Below, one piece after another: positions 50,601-62,616 of a DNA stretch of 64,000 bases. The notes under the pieces are model-generated. The model was not told the DNA's origin, did no database searches, and saw only the letters and a program-made list of their open reading frames with translations. Positions within the stretch are counted from its first letter, which is position 1. Each line of letters starts with the position of its first letter. The DNA is from Haliotis asinina (Eukaryota > Mollusca > Gastropoda > Lepetellida > Haliotidae): contig NC_090291.1 in NCBI RefSeq assembly GCF_037392515.1, positions 38,773,001 to 38,837,000 on the forward strand, in the 5' to 3' direction. The position numbers and the translations under genes are program-made.

Positions 50601-53600
50601 AAACCATTTGAATCCAAGCTTAACTGACCTGTGAACTTGGGGTTAAATTCCCAGTCCTGACTTGCATAGCCCCCAAACACATGCCCATCCTTGTCTCTGA
50701 TGATGACTACAGTGGGCCCCTGAGTCGTTATCTTTTGCACCAACTGAGTGAAGCTGTCCCCAAACACGAGGTTGGAGTACAGGAAGCGCCACTCCATCTG
50801 TTTGTCAGGGGGGATAACTGAGTTGAGGAAGATGAGGGACGGGAAGTCTAGGATGCTCTTGACCTTGGCCCAGTTGATACAGCTGGCCACTGGTACCCGT
50901 GGGGCCAGATGATGGGCAACTTCTTCGTCCTTCTGGGGGACAAATAAGAGCATGTTGTGAATAGCTGCCAACTGAAGTTTTCTGGTAATAAATCTGTGGA
51001 TGCAGTACTAGTACAGAACAAGATAGATTTGTTTTTTGTTTGCTTGTTAACGCCACACTCAGCAATATTCCAGCCATATGGCTGGAACAGTATGTAAATA
51101 ATCGATTCCAGGCCAGACAATCCAGTGATCAACATCATGAGCATCAATCTACACGTTTGGGATATGATGATATAAGCCAACCAAGTCAGCAAGCCTGACT
51201 GTCCGATTCTGCTAGTTGACTCTTAAAAGAAGCATGAGTTGCTGAAGATCAATTCTAACCTGGATCTTCACAGGTACAGAACATGATAGAAATACAACTT
51301 ACTGAAACTACATGAAAGCATCCCGAGAAGACCTGTTCAAACATCTGGAGAAATAGCTGTGATTTTGAAATGCAGTCTTCTATCTGGCTCTTATCAAAGG
51401 TCACGTTGTCTGGTACCACCGGAACTCCAGTGCCACGGTCTTTGGCAGAGCCTATGTAAAGCAAGACACTACATCATGACTTGGTGAATAAACCTGTGCT
51501 ATATGATCTTCATCAGTGAGTGATCTGGGTTTACTTCTAGTTTGAATTGTATTGCAGTTATATCACTGGGTGTGTTTCATGTTCCCTGCTTTAGGGAAGC
51601 CAACATACATGGGTCTGGTGTTGACAAATCTGGATTTAGGACTGATAAGGATTCAACCCACTGTCAAATTTCTGTCATGAAGAAAGGATGTCTCTGAGGC
51701 AACACAGCAATTGTGCTAACCCCAGACAGCAACCCTGGCAAACCAAGACAGTAACATTGCCAACCCTGAACAGTAACATTGGCAACCCTGGAGAGCACCT
51801 GTGGCAACTCTGCACAACCACTGTGGCAACCCAAGACAACAACTGTGGCAACCTAAGACAATGACAGTAGCAACCCCAAACAACAACTGTGGCAACACAA
51901 GACAACGACTGTGGCTACCCAAGACAACAACTGTGACAACCCAAGACAACAACAGTGGCAACCCTAGACAATAACTGTGGCAACCTAAGACAATAACTGT
52001 GGCAACCTTTGACAGCAACTGTGGCAACCCAGGACAGTAACAGTGGCAACCCAAGACAACAACTGTGGCAACCCTGGACAACAACTGTGGCTACCCAAGA
52101 CAACAACTGTGAAAACCCAAGACAACCACAGTGACAACCCTGGACAACAATAGTGGGAACCCAAGACAGCAACTGTGGCAACCCAAGACAACAACAGTGG
52201 CAACCCAAGACAACAACTGTGGCAACCCAAGACAGTAACAGTGGCAACCTTGGACAGCAACAGTGGCCACAACAGACTGCAACTGTGGCAACCCCTGGGC
52301 AGCAACCATGGCAATCCTGGACAGCAAACTGACATATCCCTAGACAGCAACAGTGACCACCTCAGACAGCTACTGACATCCCTAGAAAGCAACTGACACA
52401 ATCTAGACAGCAACAATGGCCACCTTGTACAGCAACTGACACAACCCTAAGGAGCAACAGTGGCTACCCCAGATAGCAACTGACACAACCCTAGACAGCA
52501 ATAAAAGCAACACTAGACTCCATACTCAAAACAAATAATTAACAAATATTGAAAGGATGATTAAACAAGGGCAGAAGAAGAATGGGGTACACACCTGCAT
52601 GGAAGAGATCTTCCAAAAGACAGAGGGCAAGACGAGAGAAGGATTCTTCACTCCGATGTAGCACCCAACTTTTATACTCAATATGTTTCTCTGCAACCCT
52701 TGCAAAACTGTATATCAGCATAGTTACACACTGAAACAAAATACAGTTTATGAATTATGTAATTTTGAAGATAAAATTTATATTTTATAAGTATCCTGAA
52801 TCATACATTATTGCTCATATCCTCTTCTCTACCAAGCTTCAGTATAAACCTCTGTTCTGTTGTTCCCAAAGAACAGTTTTAAAGTTTAATAAAGGCCTCT
52901 TTCTTTCCTCTACCAGCGTCCCCTATGATCAACCCCCAAGTGCCACTCTCTCCATTTTGCCACCCAACTACATAACCAAAGCCAAATAGTGTCTGATATG
53001 ATAAGTATAAAATATCAATTTTATCATAAAAACTACATATTTTTCCTTATCCTTTTCTTTATCCTGAAAGGAAGATGATCTCAACCCTCTATTTTGACCT
53101 GAACTTTTTATCTCTCGCCTTCTGAATTGCCACAAAGTTGCTTCTAATCTGGGTCTTCGGCATGAACTGTCTGAACACTGAGCTCACTGTCTGCTCCGAT
53201 CTGAAGAGCAATCTGACCAATAACATTATGATAGAAGACCTTGATGCCATAGAGGGTTAAACCTGTTAGTGTAGAAACCATGTGGTCTGGTGATGGGATG
53301 TGGGACGCTGGCACAAAAAAGGGAGAGGCCTTAGTGAGGTAATCTATTTTTGTCCCGGACATTGGTGTTTTCTATTGTTATACATGTATTTGTTGATGAT
53401 GTTGATGGCATCATCGCCTTTAAAGGTGGCAGTTTTGATGTTCCAGCCTGGTCTTCACAGCTTCAGGTACTTGTCACATGGAATAGCTGGTACCAAACCA
53501 TCAACAATATTATGTCTTGTTGTCTTCTGAAGTGGTGGCAGGTCAAGGTCCCTCAGGATCTTAGTGATACGTCCTGCTCCTCCGATGTGTAGCTGCCGCC

Positions 53601-55629
53601 CACAAATCTTGCTGCATGGTGCTGGTTTGTCTCTAGCTGATTGATGTGTCCCTTCTGGTAGGGATCCCAGATAACACATCCAAACTCCATTACTGGTCAT
53701 CACATGTATAAGTAGGTTGTACATTTATTGGATGGAGGGCAAGTTCTGATGTTCCTTATTAAGAAGCCTAGTGTAGACTTAGCTCCCTTGGCTACAGTAA
53801 CTTTAGTTTGTTGTTTGATGATGCACAAAAATATTCCATTTACGTAATGATGGTATTGCAATTATCTGGGCAGACAATCCAGTGACGTGACATTTTGCTG
53901 CCCAGTCAGGCTAGCTATGCCCGAAAGTTACAAGAATTCACTTGCCTGAAATTTTGAGAAGAAACTAAACAGAATATTACAAAAGGACACAAAGATAAAA
54001 TACCATGAAGACTACATGACCTCATGAAATTTCACAAGCTAGTTAGGTCAATCATGGAAATTTACTGGTCAGATTGGCTTTTAACTAGCCATGGGCTGGT
54101 GGGCTAGTGGATACTTAGCACACTGGATGAGATGAATCAACATTCCGAAATAAAATCAACCAAAGTCCCAAATTTCCCATATCAAACAAATGTGCTGACC
54201 TTTATTAGTTGCTGAGGTGTTGCTTCAAACTTCCCCCCTGTTGCGAGATACAGAAGGATAGTTGACCTCTCTGTCACGCTGCCTCGTAGCAGACTGGACA
54301 GACACTGCAGGAACTGCTGCAGGCTGATACCACCATCAGGCTCGTGCCGTTTCCCTGACAACTCCATCACACAGAACATACTGTGGCTCATCTCTTGTCC
54401 TAGGACAGGACCTGTGTAAGACTGGAAGAACAAATCATTCACCTTTGAGGCCATATGTAACTAGACTCCCACAACCCTGTTCCATAATGCAATCTATGTG
54501 TAATAGCACATTCAGGACTGCATTGTTGGTGGTTGTATCCCAATGCTCTACAGCCATGTTGAACTACATTTAAGAGTCCCATGCTTCATAATGTGTGGAT
54601 GTGAGTGTGGGACTCATCTCTAAGTAATCTACAGGCATATGTGTTGTTGGTTGTATCCAAATAGTCTACAGGCTAGAGACCAGTTATTGCCAACACCTGG
54701 CCGTAGCACTTCTGACAGCTTGATGTTAACTCTCATAGTGTATCGCTTTTGTGATGTGTCAATGTATGAAATACTATGGAAGTACAAGTCAAGCTGTCTG
54801 TGCCAGATGTGGGCAATAACTTGTTTGTGGTGATAACTGGTCACTAACCAATACCATCCCATTTCAGACTATAAGTTGTTATGTTATGTATAGATCTGCA
54901 TTTCATGGAAAAACATAATATTTTCATTGGTCTCAGTCATGTATATCAGGTCCCAATATATCACTCCCAGGATGCTACTTGATATGTTAATGGGAGTAGT
55001 GGTGGCAATACTTTGCCAGCGTATTTAGTTCTCAGTCTATCTAGACTAAGGCTTAGTCTCTGAATATACATAATTTTGATAGTAACAAATAAATCCATTC
55101 TAATTGAAAAGGAGCCCCAGGGAGACCAGAGATTCAGAACCCAAGGAAATCTAGACTTGCTTCATTTAAGGCTTTAGCTCTGCAGAGAAGGCTTGGCAGT
55201 AGGCAAAATAATGTGGTTCAGGAGCTGTGTGGCAGACTGCAGTCTAGCATGCATTTGCTCCCTAGAGCGTCAGAAATGATGCATTGAAAATCAAGCATAA
55301 TATGTCTTTAAAACACTATTGTTTAATTAAATGATTATAATTTTCGTAATAGATCCCCTTGTACAACATCCACACTGACAGGCGGTTTGTATCGTAAACA
55401 ACTGTTACACACTTAGAATTAATAAAGCATTGATTGAGTCCTATGCTTGTTGTGTCCAAAGACTGAAAGATTGAATCATGTAAACAACAACACTTACCTC
55501 CAACTGTTCCTTTGAAATTGTCTTTTTGCCATGGGAAATCTTTGTAAACATTTGAGAAATAATGTCCTTCTCTTCCTCTGTGAAATGAACATTTGATCCC
55601 TCGCTATTTGAACTTTGTGAACCCCCCAT
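47694..55629 (-). CDS. MEAK7: MEAK7 (TLDc-domain mTOR-associated protein), complete, 8 exons
   Basis: Exons on the minus strand: 55629-55498, 54421-54200, 52730-52595, 51451-51303, 50971-50629, 50285-50167, 49112-48915 and 47843-47694 (TAG). They total 1,449 nt or 482 codons, and every join keeps frame. The start MGGSQSSNS is a good N-myristoylation signal (Gly2, Ser6), as in human MEAK7. The TLDc domain spans roughly residues 252-425: SILDFPSLIFLNSVIPPDKQ, VFGGYASQDWEF, GYNDHYMYFNN, GMGGQFDYFGLWID, CTTYGSPQLSG, EVWAVG. The C-terminus SILDKDPEAQAMLTLIGKGP followed by EGLRE matches the family's conserved tail. In mammals MEAK7 sits on lysosomes and supports an alternative mTOR-S6K2 pathway; in C. 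elegans EAK-7 influences lifespan. Human MEAK7 has about 456 residues. Head-to-head with CEP76. Confidence 0.95.
47851..48540. repeat. Minisatellite in MEAK7 intron 7, 24-27 bp units in a 127-bp higher-order repeat
   Basis: Units of aacaacagttggNNgaggtcag. A block of about five units recurs every 127 bp (aacagttggtgg at 47851, 47978 and 48105), then decays towards 48540. It begins five bases upstream of the exon 8 acceptor region. Confidence 0.9.
48736..48764. repeat. Poly-G run followed by (GT)n
   Basis: An uninterrupted run of about 15 G then gtgtgtgtgt, in MEAK7 intron 7. A G-quadruplex could form on the + strand. Confidence 0.85.
49587..50155. repeat. Duplicated segments in MEAK7 intron 6
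   Basis: The segment starting acaatgacagatggccaaat (49587) and that starting acaatgacagatggtcacat (50048) share about 100 bp, including aaagccatg, caaatgga and aagtaccaaag. The second copy ends against the donor of exon 6. Confidence 0.7.
50300..50372 (-). repeat. tRNA-type SINE (family B), fragment
   Basis: tgtagggaatgaaacatggg, tgaatgctttaacactggac, tacctcaccacc: the reversed tRNA-like head, just upstream of exon 6. Confidence 0.55.
51045..51282 (-). repeat. Abalone-type SINE (family A)
   Basis: Reverse, near full-length copy in MEAK7 intron 4: ttaacgccacactcagcaat, ttgctgaagatcaattctaa, cctggatcttcacaggtac. Confidence 0.88.
51715..52510. repeat. Minisatellite in MEAK7 intron 3, 22-bp unit
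   Basis: About 36 units of the type gtggcaacccaagacaacaa+ct, with frequent substitutions. Because 22 is not a multiple of 3, all three minus-strand frames stay open for over 100 codons, giving VVVLGCHSCCLG-type chance proteins. Confidence 0.93.
53140..53800 (-). mobile_element. LINE reverse transcriptase fragment (C-terminal) in MEAK7 intron 2
   Basis: Minus-strand frames read AKSTLGFLIRNIRTCPPSNK, then PVMEFGCVIWDPYQKGHINQ with LETNQHHAARFV, then LRDLDLPPLQKTTRHNIVDG with LVPAIP. This is the conserved thumb and C-terminal order of non-LTR reverse transcriptases (rpilEYa..vWdPy, L...Qr.aaRfv, L.WlpL..RR). It is broken by frame changes. The RNase H and 3' end are not recognisable. Confidence 0.75.
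54455..55497. other. MEAK7 intron 1, nothing recognised
   Basis: No repeat or coding frame that I can support. Confidence 0.4.
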
Positions 55630-55850
55630 TTTGTAATTGTAGCCTTGATTACGACTACGGTATGGTCAGCTTGTCATATTTCCCTCGTGAGGCAACGTCC
55701 TTCACATTGATAACAACATTGACCCTGACCCTGAAAGGTCAGTCATGCGCGTCAACTCGCGGCCATTTTCGAAACAAGGTGACAGCACATGACAGCACGC
55801 TGAAGCTCTTGTTTTGATTACACTAAAACAGGAAGAAACCACCAATCGAC
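55630..55850. promoter_or_regulatory. Shared MEAK7/CEP76 promoter region
   Basis: 221 bp separates the two divergent start codons, so both 5' UTRs and any promoter lie here. It is locally enriched in CG (gcatgcgcgtcaactcgcgg area, 55745-55765). It holds catgcgcg, an NRF1-like half-site, and gcggccatttt, a YY1-like word, both common in TATA-less animal promoters. Motif assignments are by eye. Confidence 0.6.
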
Positions 55851-58800
55851 ATGTCACTTCCCCCGGAGAAAATTTCTGAGTTGAAACAAATAATTCATTC
55901 ACAGCTTTCACAGGTGCGTGTATTGTGCAATAGATATCGTGACTCAGTATCTGACAGCGATGAGAACGTGAACAAACTTGCACGTGTGTATATTTACAAA
56001 CGATTTCGATGCTGTATGTTTCTTCAATGCCACAAGCGTTTGCATTGTATTAGACAGACTTGAGAATCGTGGTTCATACAGTTTTACATTAATGAACGTA
56101 TGTTGATGTTGATACTATTTACAAGCTGTCCTACTGCCGGAAATAACAATAGTGGAAAGTCATGATTCTTCAAAATATTGCCTTTCAATCGTCTGTCCAC
56201 ATTTCCACTATTCATCAGCCAGTCCGAGAAACACTTGAGCACTAGGGATCACTATGACGTACTGCTGACTACTGGCATATCTGCGTCTACCCAGTAATGA
56301 TGTATGTTATTGCAAGTAAATCTATATGTGCATCTGAAACGAAAATGTAACAGGAACATGTCATTTCTTATTTAGCAGGAAAGTAAAAGAGTAGGTATAG
56401 TCTCATCAGACAAAGAGTACTGGCTTTTGGATAAGTCATCGTGCCTGACTTTTGGTATGGATGTAATTTCAAAAACCAGGACATTTATTACCATGATTGC
56501 AAGTATTTAGTAAATTGTCTGATACATGAGAAGTTTCCAAATATTAGTTGTAAAGAATTGGAAGGTACAGGGTATCTGTATGACAAAATTATGTATGGCA
56601 ACTCTAGACATATGAAATTATTCACAGCTTACATAGTAAATAGCATGCAGCGAATACTACTAATATCATAATGCTACATCCAGAATTAAACACCTATGAA
56701 GATCTGAGTTAGGATTGATATTCAGTAACTACTATTTGTTGTAAGAGGCAGCTAGTGGGATATCCAAATTGTGTAGATTGATGCTCATGCTGTTGGTCAC
56801 TGGATTGTCTGGTCCAAGCCAGATTACTTACAGACTACCATCATATAGCTAGAATATTGCTAGTGCTGCAAAAAATTATACTCACTCTGTCTTTCTTTGA
56901 AGATTTGACACAAACAAATATAGTATTCGTGGCATACCTGAAGGCGACTTGGCATTTTTATTGATACAAGACATAGCAGATATAAATCTCCCTTAGGTAT
57001 AAAACCCAATATTTCTGTAGAATGAAATTTGTAAGTTGGTAGTTATTTTAAACTTTTGTGACATGTGCCTTTATCTTGCTGGAATGATCCAACTTACCTT
57101 TCTGCATTGTATTCAGTAGATAATTTGCAGTGTCAGTTAACATTGTACAAGAAGATAAGCTAGGTATGGATATACTGAGTAGATCAGATCTAAAGATAAC
57201 CAGAATATTTTCCCTTTCCCAGGGGTTTATTTTATTTTAATTGTTGTTGGCCATTTTTAAGCTCTTTTAAACAAAAATGGAATCACAAGACTAGGTTTAT
57301 GCTCTTATATGTTATACAATAGAATACTTCTGAATATTTTCATGCCATCTTCCTGCCTTGACAGATGGACATACAGTCTCGGATTCGAGACATTTTATCA
57401 GAGACTATTCATGATGAGTACCAAGGTCGATCTGACCATGTCAGTGAGCAAGACTTGATGCAGAAACTGCGACAGAAGGGTGTTGTTGATGATATCCTGC
57501 AGCAGCTACATTTTGATGGCCCCTCAGCCATAGGTCCACCTGCCTCCCACTTCTTGGATAGAGACAGTCATGCCACACAACATGCTGCTTCAAGGAGAGG
57601 TAAGACTAGACATCACACATCACAGTTTCAAATCAGTTCAATTTCAAGGATTGACTGGTTAAAATGTTCAAAGCTTTTCATAAAATTTGGTCATAATGTT
57701 GAAAAATGTCTAAAGGTCACTGCTTAATGATGTTTACAAATTCTACTGTTGTCACATAGATGAAGAATGTTAAACATCTGATATTTTCCTGTTACATAGA
57801 GATATGTTCAGGAGTCAATGTTTGGCCCTGAGTATTCAGCAAAGGTCAGCTGATGTTCCCAAATACGAATAAATTCCAGTATTGAGTTAAAACTGTTTGT
57901 AACCCTGGCTATGAGGAGATGTCATACATTTAAGTTAACTGATGACAGATGGGTTACCCTTTCACATTAAATGTGGAGACCATATTTAAGGAAATATACA
58001 AAAAATCCCCTTTTTTTTCATAATTCCTTGTGACACCCAATGCAGCTAAGGCTAGTCACATGTTTACTTTGACCATACTTCCATTATTTTCAAACCTCCA
58101 CAGTATATAAAAGAAATAAAAACCTATTTTGACAAGTGAATTATACATACATGTATGTCGTAACTGCAATCAAAGAATTAGCACACAATATTTTTCCTTA
58201 GATAATCTATTCAGTCCAGTAGGTGACCTAATACTTGTGGACTAAACATATGTTTAACATTGTATCAAATCGATCTTGTTCTTTACAGTGGACACCACTG
58301 ATAGATTTTGTGGTAGTAATTGTCCACTTATGTTCCACTCGTATCCAGACACGTTGACTGCTCACTGCAGTTTGTATGTTACCATCCCAGGTCATAGGAC
58401 ACTATCATACTTCCGATACTTTTTCAACTCCCTGGGGATCATAAAGCCATGCTCCCAATTGGGCACTATGAAAAACATTCACATTTCCAGCATATCCTCA
58501 CGGGTTCTAATTTTTACAGCTGGGTAAACTGAGACAAAGGGGATCTAAGTATCTGTCCATTTTCTTGACTCCAGCCAACTTGGACCCAAGTCGTCGCTAC
58601 CTTCACCTTCATATTTATGGTGGCAAGGCCTTCCTGGAACACTTACAGGATGCTGACCCACTTCCTGGTCAAAAGGTCAGCGCATACTTCAGCTTACACA
58701 TCTACTTCAGGGGACAGAGGTTCAAATCCCGACCAGTTGCCTGTGCCTGTGAGCCACAGTTTGACGAAATGTTCCTGCTTGAACTTCATAAGGAAACAGC

Positions 58801-60336
58801 AGGTAACTATGGAAACCTTTATATATTTATTCACTAATTCCTTATGTATTATTGATGAAATATTTGCTAAAATGGAAAGTCTCAGGGATCTCTGCTGAAC
58901 AGTTTAACTCTTAACACCAGGTAACCCTGGTGATTATTGAATGAACAATCATTTCAGTGACAAAGTTGGCTCCCAAGAAATATCTTTTGTTACTCTTTCT
59001 TATTTGATACTGTAATAATGATTAGAATAGGTCAAAAGTTTGACTGGATCATATTTGCTGACTAGAGCTTCACTCACACACAGTCCTGTATCAGTTATTG
59101 TGTATATCAGTTTTAAGACTCTTCATGGTGCTCATAGTAGTATATTTATGTCAGAATGATAAATGCTTGTTTCACTTGCTCATCTTAAGACTGAGTAACT
59201 ATCCTTTTGCTAGGTGATGCTGGTCGGATGGCAGATCCAGCAGGCATGTTGTCTCTCTCGGACCCAGTCCACATTGTCCTGGTGAAGACAGATGCAACAG
59301 GGGACACAACTCTTGTGTCATCTCACTTTTATGAGTGGAGACCAGTGTTGACTGCTCCACAGTCAAACATGAAAATCTCTGTAGAACTCAAAGGAATAGG
59401 TAGTTAGAAGTTATGAAATCTGCTCATATCATTTAAGTATTTTGCTTTAGTCTTGAAGATGTAATCTCTGTTTGCCCTTTTGAAATCAAACAACACAAGA
59501 CCAGGAACTCAAAACAGTCAGTGTTTTGGGACATTCACTGATGTTTTCAAGTCCAGGGAACCTTCAGTAATAACTTCAGGGCAGCAAGACAAATGAGAAA
59601 AGTAAATCTTATCTGGTTCCCGAGAGTTTTACTGACATCAAATGAAACTTAAGCCTATGATTGTGTGTTTGAATGTTAGATTGAAGAAAGTTTATCATTG
59701 ACACATTAGATTTGACTGTTTTGATATACGGCCCTTGTTCCAGAATCTGATCTCAGTATTATGACATTTACGTAAACTTATCATGATCATTATATTTCTA
59801 GGATTGCTTTGAGAAATCAAACGCTGAATGAAAATATTGTTTATACCTAACATGCCATTTGGGATGTTGATAAAGTGTTTGCCACCCAAGGAAAATGTAA
59901 TTATTTTATCCCAAACTTGAGTATATGGGGGAATAAAACAACACAGCATGCATCTCTGTGCTATGATCAGCAACTCTTGGTTGTAGTCATATTGATATGG
60001 TAAAGGTATATGTATTGTAGTTTGCAATTAAAATCTCCTTATATATGAAACATAAAGCCCCATTCGCCTCCCAACTTTAAGGGGAGCTAACTGTTACGTT
60101 TGTCTCCAGGCAGTGAGAACAAGGTTCCAGTGGGTATCCTTGAAGTCCAGATGGAGCTGTATCCTAGGACTCAACAGGTGATGGATGAGCGTGTTGTACG
60201 AGCACAGCTGGACCTCGAGCGATCTCGACAGGCAGAGAAGGAGAGGTTATTTCTTGTCTATGCCAAACAATGGTGGAAGGAGTTTCTTCAGATCAGAGAA
60301 GCTCACAAGGATAGACTGGTCAAGATATTTGCTCAG
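55851..60336 (+). CDS. CEP76: CEP76, N-terminal part (exons 1-5), continues beyond the window
   Basis: Exons: 55851-55913, 57365-57599, 58575-58802, 59214-59399 and 60110-60336, giving 939 nt or 313 codons; all joins keep frame (phases 0,1,1,1,0). The protein opens MSLPPEKISELKQIIHSQLS, close to the human CEP76 start, then QSRIRDILSETIHDEY. Next is the CEP76-type C2 domain (residues about 102-270: RRYLHLHIYGGKAFLEHLQD, FKSRPVACACEPQFDEMFLL, SDPVHIVLVKTDATGDTTLV). The last exon ends in KERLFLVYAKQWWKEFLQIR and LVKIFAQ, where the human protein continues DENG. CEP76 is a centriolar protein that limits centriole reduplication through CP110. The transglutaminase-like and C-terminal parts are not in the window; the remaining 3.6 kb appears to be intron. 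Confidence 0.93.
56688..56890 (+). repeat. Abalone-type SINE (family A)
   Basis: Forward copy in CEP76 intron 1: agatctgagttaggattgat, attcagtaactactatttgt, tgctgttggtcactggattg, a 3' tagaatattgctagtgctgc, then ACTC. Confidence 0.8.
57600..58574. other. CEP76 intron 2, no exon
   Basis: A frame at 58276-58527 has a plausible acceptor before it but no resemblance to CEP76, whose frame resumes cleanly at 58575. Confidence 0.5.
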
Positions 60337-60607
60337 GTTAGTTAGAACATTTTTTATGTAGATTGTCTCATGATAATTTTCATCAATGTTTTTCCATTTT
60401 CATATGTTTCTATAGTTGTCTTCACCATACTAGTGGTTGTGTATGTGAGTAAACTAGTACAAGTTGGAGATGAGAGTTCCCATGTGAAACTTTCTTGACC
60501 ATTTCCAGACTTTTGAATGGACCACTGCCCTTGTAGCAATAGTAAACTTACAAATTCTTTTTCAGAAGAAGTCCTCCTTGGGGTACATATAAGCATTTTT
60601 ATGTCCA

Positions 60608-62616
60608 TTAAAGGGGCACTGATGCGGAGCGAATAATGCTTCTCGCCAACAGTCTAATTACGAAAGCAGACCGCAAATTGGTCAGCGCCCACTCCTTCGA
60701 CCGTGACGGACAAAGGAACTGGGCTCCTGTCCATATTAACAAAATTTCTTCACTTAAACAGTCAGGAGGCCGGATGCCCATCACATGCCATTTGTTTAAA
60801 AATATCCATGGTATTCCTTGTCTGATCGTAACCATATATCCCAGCAGTGTAGTTCTTTTCGGATGCTTGGATGGTATACTTACTGATCCAATTTGATCCT
60901 ATTTCTGTGTTTTTAACCTCGATATTTAATCATGTTACATGAAAATATGATGTCTACAGGCACGTAGCAAGCCATTTGTTTCAGTACGGAAGATTGCAAA
61001 GCTGTATATTTAGGTAGTTTTGAGTGTTGGTTGAGCTGTGATAGCAAATAGCATAGGTAAATATTGGTAGCTACAATGGTTTATTATTTATGATAATAAA
61101 ACACACAGTTGATTTATTTGAATTCGTAAACAAAAAAACGATGACCTTGGCTTTGGTAGAGAAATCTGAAAATTGTCTTACGTACAAAAAAACTTTTTTC
61201 ACTTATTTACCAAAGTACACAGCAAATGCCTGTGTGTATTCCTTATGTAACGAAATTCCGTTGGTATCCTCAAAACAGTTTCGGCCCATAAGTGTTTTCA
61301 GGCTGCATGCGACACAGAGATTACATCTTCCTTGCTGTAACTCGCGTTTGATGGTGTAAACCTACACGTGTTATTTGTCATCATTCTCTTGATGGTCAAT
61401 TCATGAATTTATAACAGGTATAATTAGTAGCAACACCACTTCGGTTACTCAACAAAGGTTCCCATTTGGCATTTCTCCTGCCTGGAGTAAATACTCAACA
61501 TTATAAATTAAGGTCTGTAATGGCAAATGTATTGTATGTTATGTAATATGTGCATGTAAGTGATGCAAGTGGGTTTATCACCTGAGTTACAAAAACAAAC
61601 ATCGATCAAAGGATTAACTGATAACACACTGATTGATTAATTACTTTTGTTCTTCTAGCGGATTTGTCAAAAGGCAGTGTGTGTAGATGACTACACCCTG
61701 TCGTAAAGTGTGAGTGCAAAAACAACATCCTCCCTTCAAAGAATTAACCACCCTTGCGTTGATTGATTGATTGCTCAATATTGGTCAACTAAATTACTTA
61801 GAATAGTGGACATCATACAATTAGTTGCCAGGTGTGCTATCTTGGGAGACCAATGAGAGGTTTATCTAGTTTTCACCAACGAAAGACGTGAAACGATGTG
61901 TTACTTTTTCGCAAATGAGACTGTTGTAAGACACGCGACACAGAGCAGGATTATTTACCAGCTGCAGATGAATGGAATACGATTTCTTTTACGTGGATAT
62001 TGATGGATACATTCCTGAACAAGGTAGTAGCCTGACACTGTTGCTATAAAATTAGTCTGTTTTACGTTCATTATTTGCATTTTGTTTTAATTTATTTGTT
62101 GTAGCATTCAGCAGAATCTGTATGACAGAAAACACACACTAGATCGCGTATGTGTGTGAACTAGGATCCACATTGGTAATCTATACAATGTATAAATGTT
62201 GCTGTTATGTTAGAAATTTACTATGAGTATAAGCAAATCGTGTGTTCTTTTATTAATTTTCAGAATCATACAAATATGACAATAAACTAATTAGGGTTAT
62301 GAGACAAAATATAGAGACGTACATTGGCTTCGTTATTTTTCCGTCCTAATAGTTTTTTACCATTTCTACCACTGGCAGATGATTAACCTTCAAAGTGTTT
62401 CATTTGTTTTCATAATACATTTGTAATGAAGTACAATTGACTTCACCTCAGTTGATCTGTCTATAATTAAACTATCAATTGCGCTTACGGACTGCGCAGC
62501 AGAGGTCACGAACCAGTCACGAATTCTGGGATATCATCCGGGTACTCACGGGAGAAAAACAATAACAAAAGTTTACACCAGTCCACGGAAAATGCTCCGC
62601 ATCAGTGCCCCTTTAA
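60608..62616. mobile_element. TTAA-flanked (piggyBac-like) non-autonomous DNA transposon
   Basis: A 2,001-bp body (60612-62612) flanked by TTAA at 60608-60611 and 62613-62616, the target duplication of the piggyBac superfamily. The ends are perfect 19-bp inverted repeats: AGGGGCACTGATGCGGAGC and its reverse complement. No frame inside exceeds about 90 codons and none resembles a transposase, so it depends on an enzyme from elsewhere. Perfect ends indicate a young insertion. It sits in CEP76 intron 5, 271 bp past the donor. Classical piggyBac ends begin CCC/CCY; this terminal AGGGGC differs, so superfamily assignment rests mainly on TTAA. Confidence 0.85.

Noticed and set aside
51675-52416. 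Cysteine-rich repeat proteins of 76-143 codons on the minus strand
   Set aside because: All three frames of a 22-bp minisatellite are open at once, which is a length effect and not coding evidence. The region is a MEAK7 intron.
58276-58527. Candidate extra CEP76 exon
   Set aside because: The frame has no similarity to CEP76, and joining 57599 to 58575 keeps frame and matches the family.
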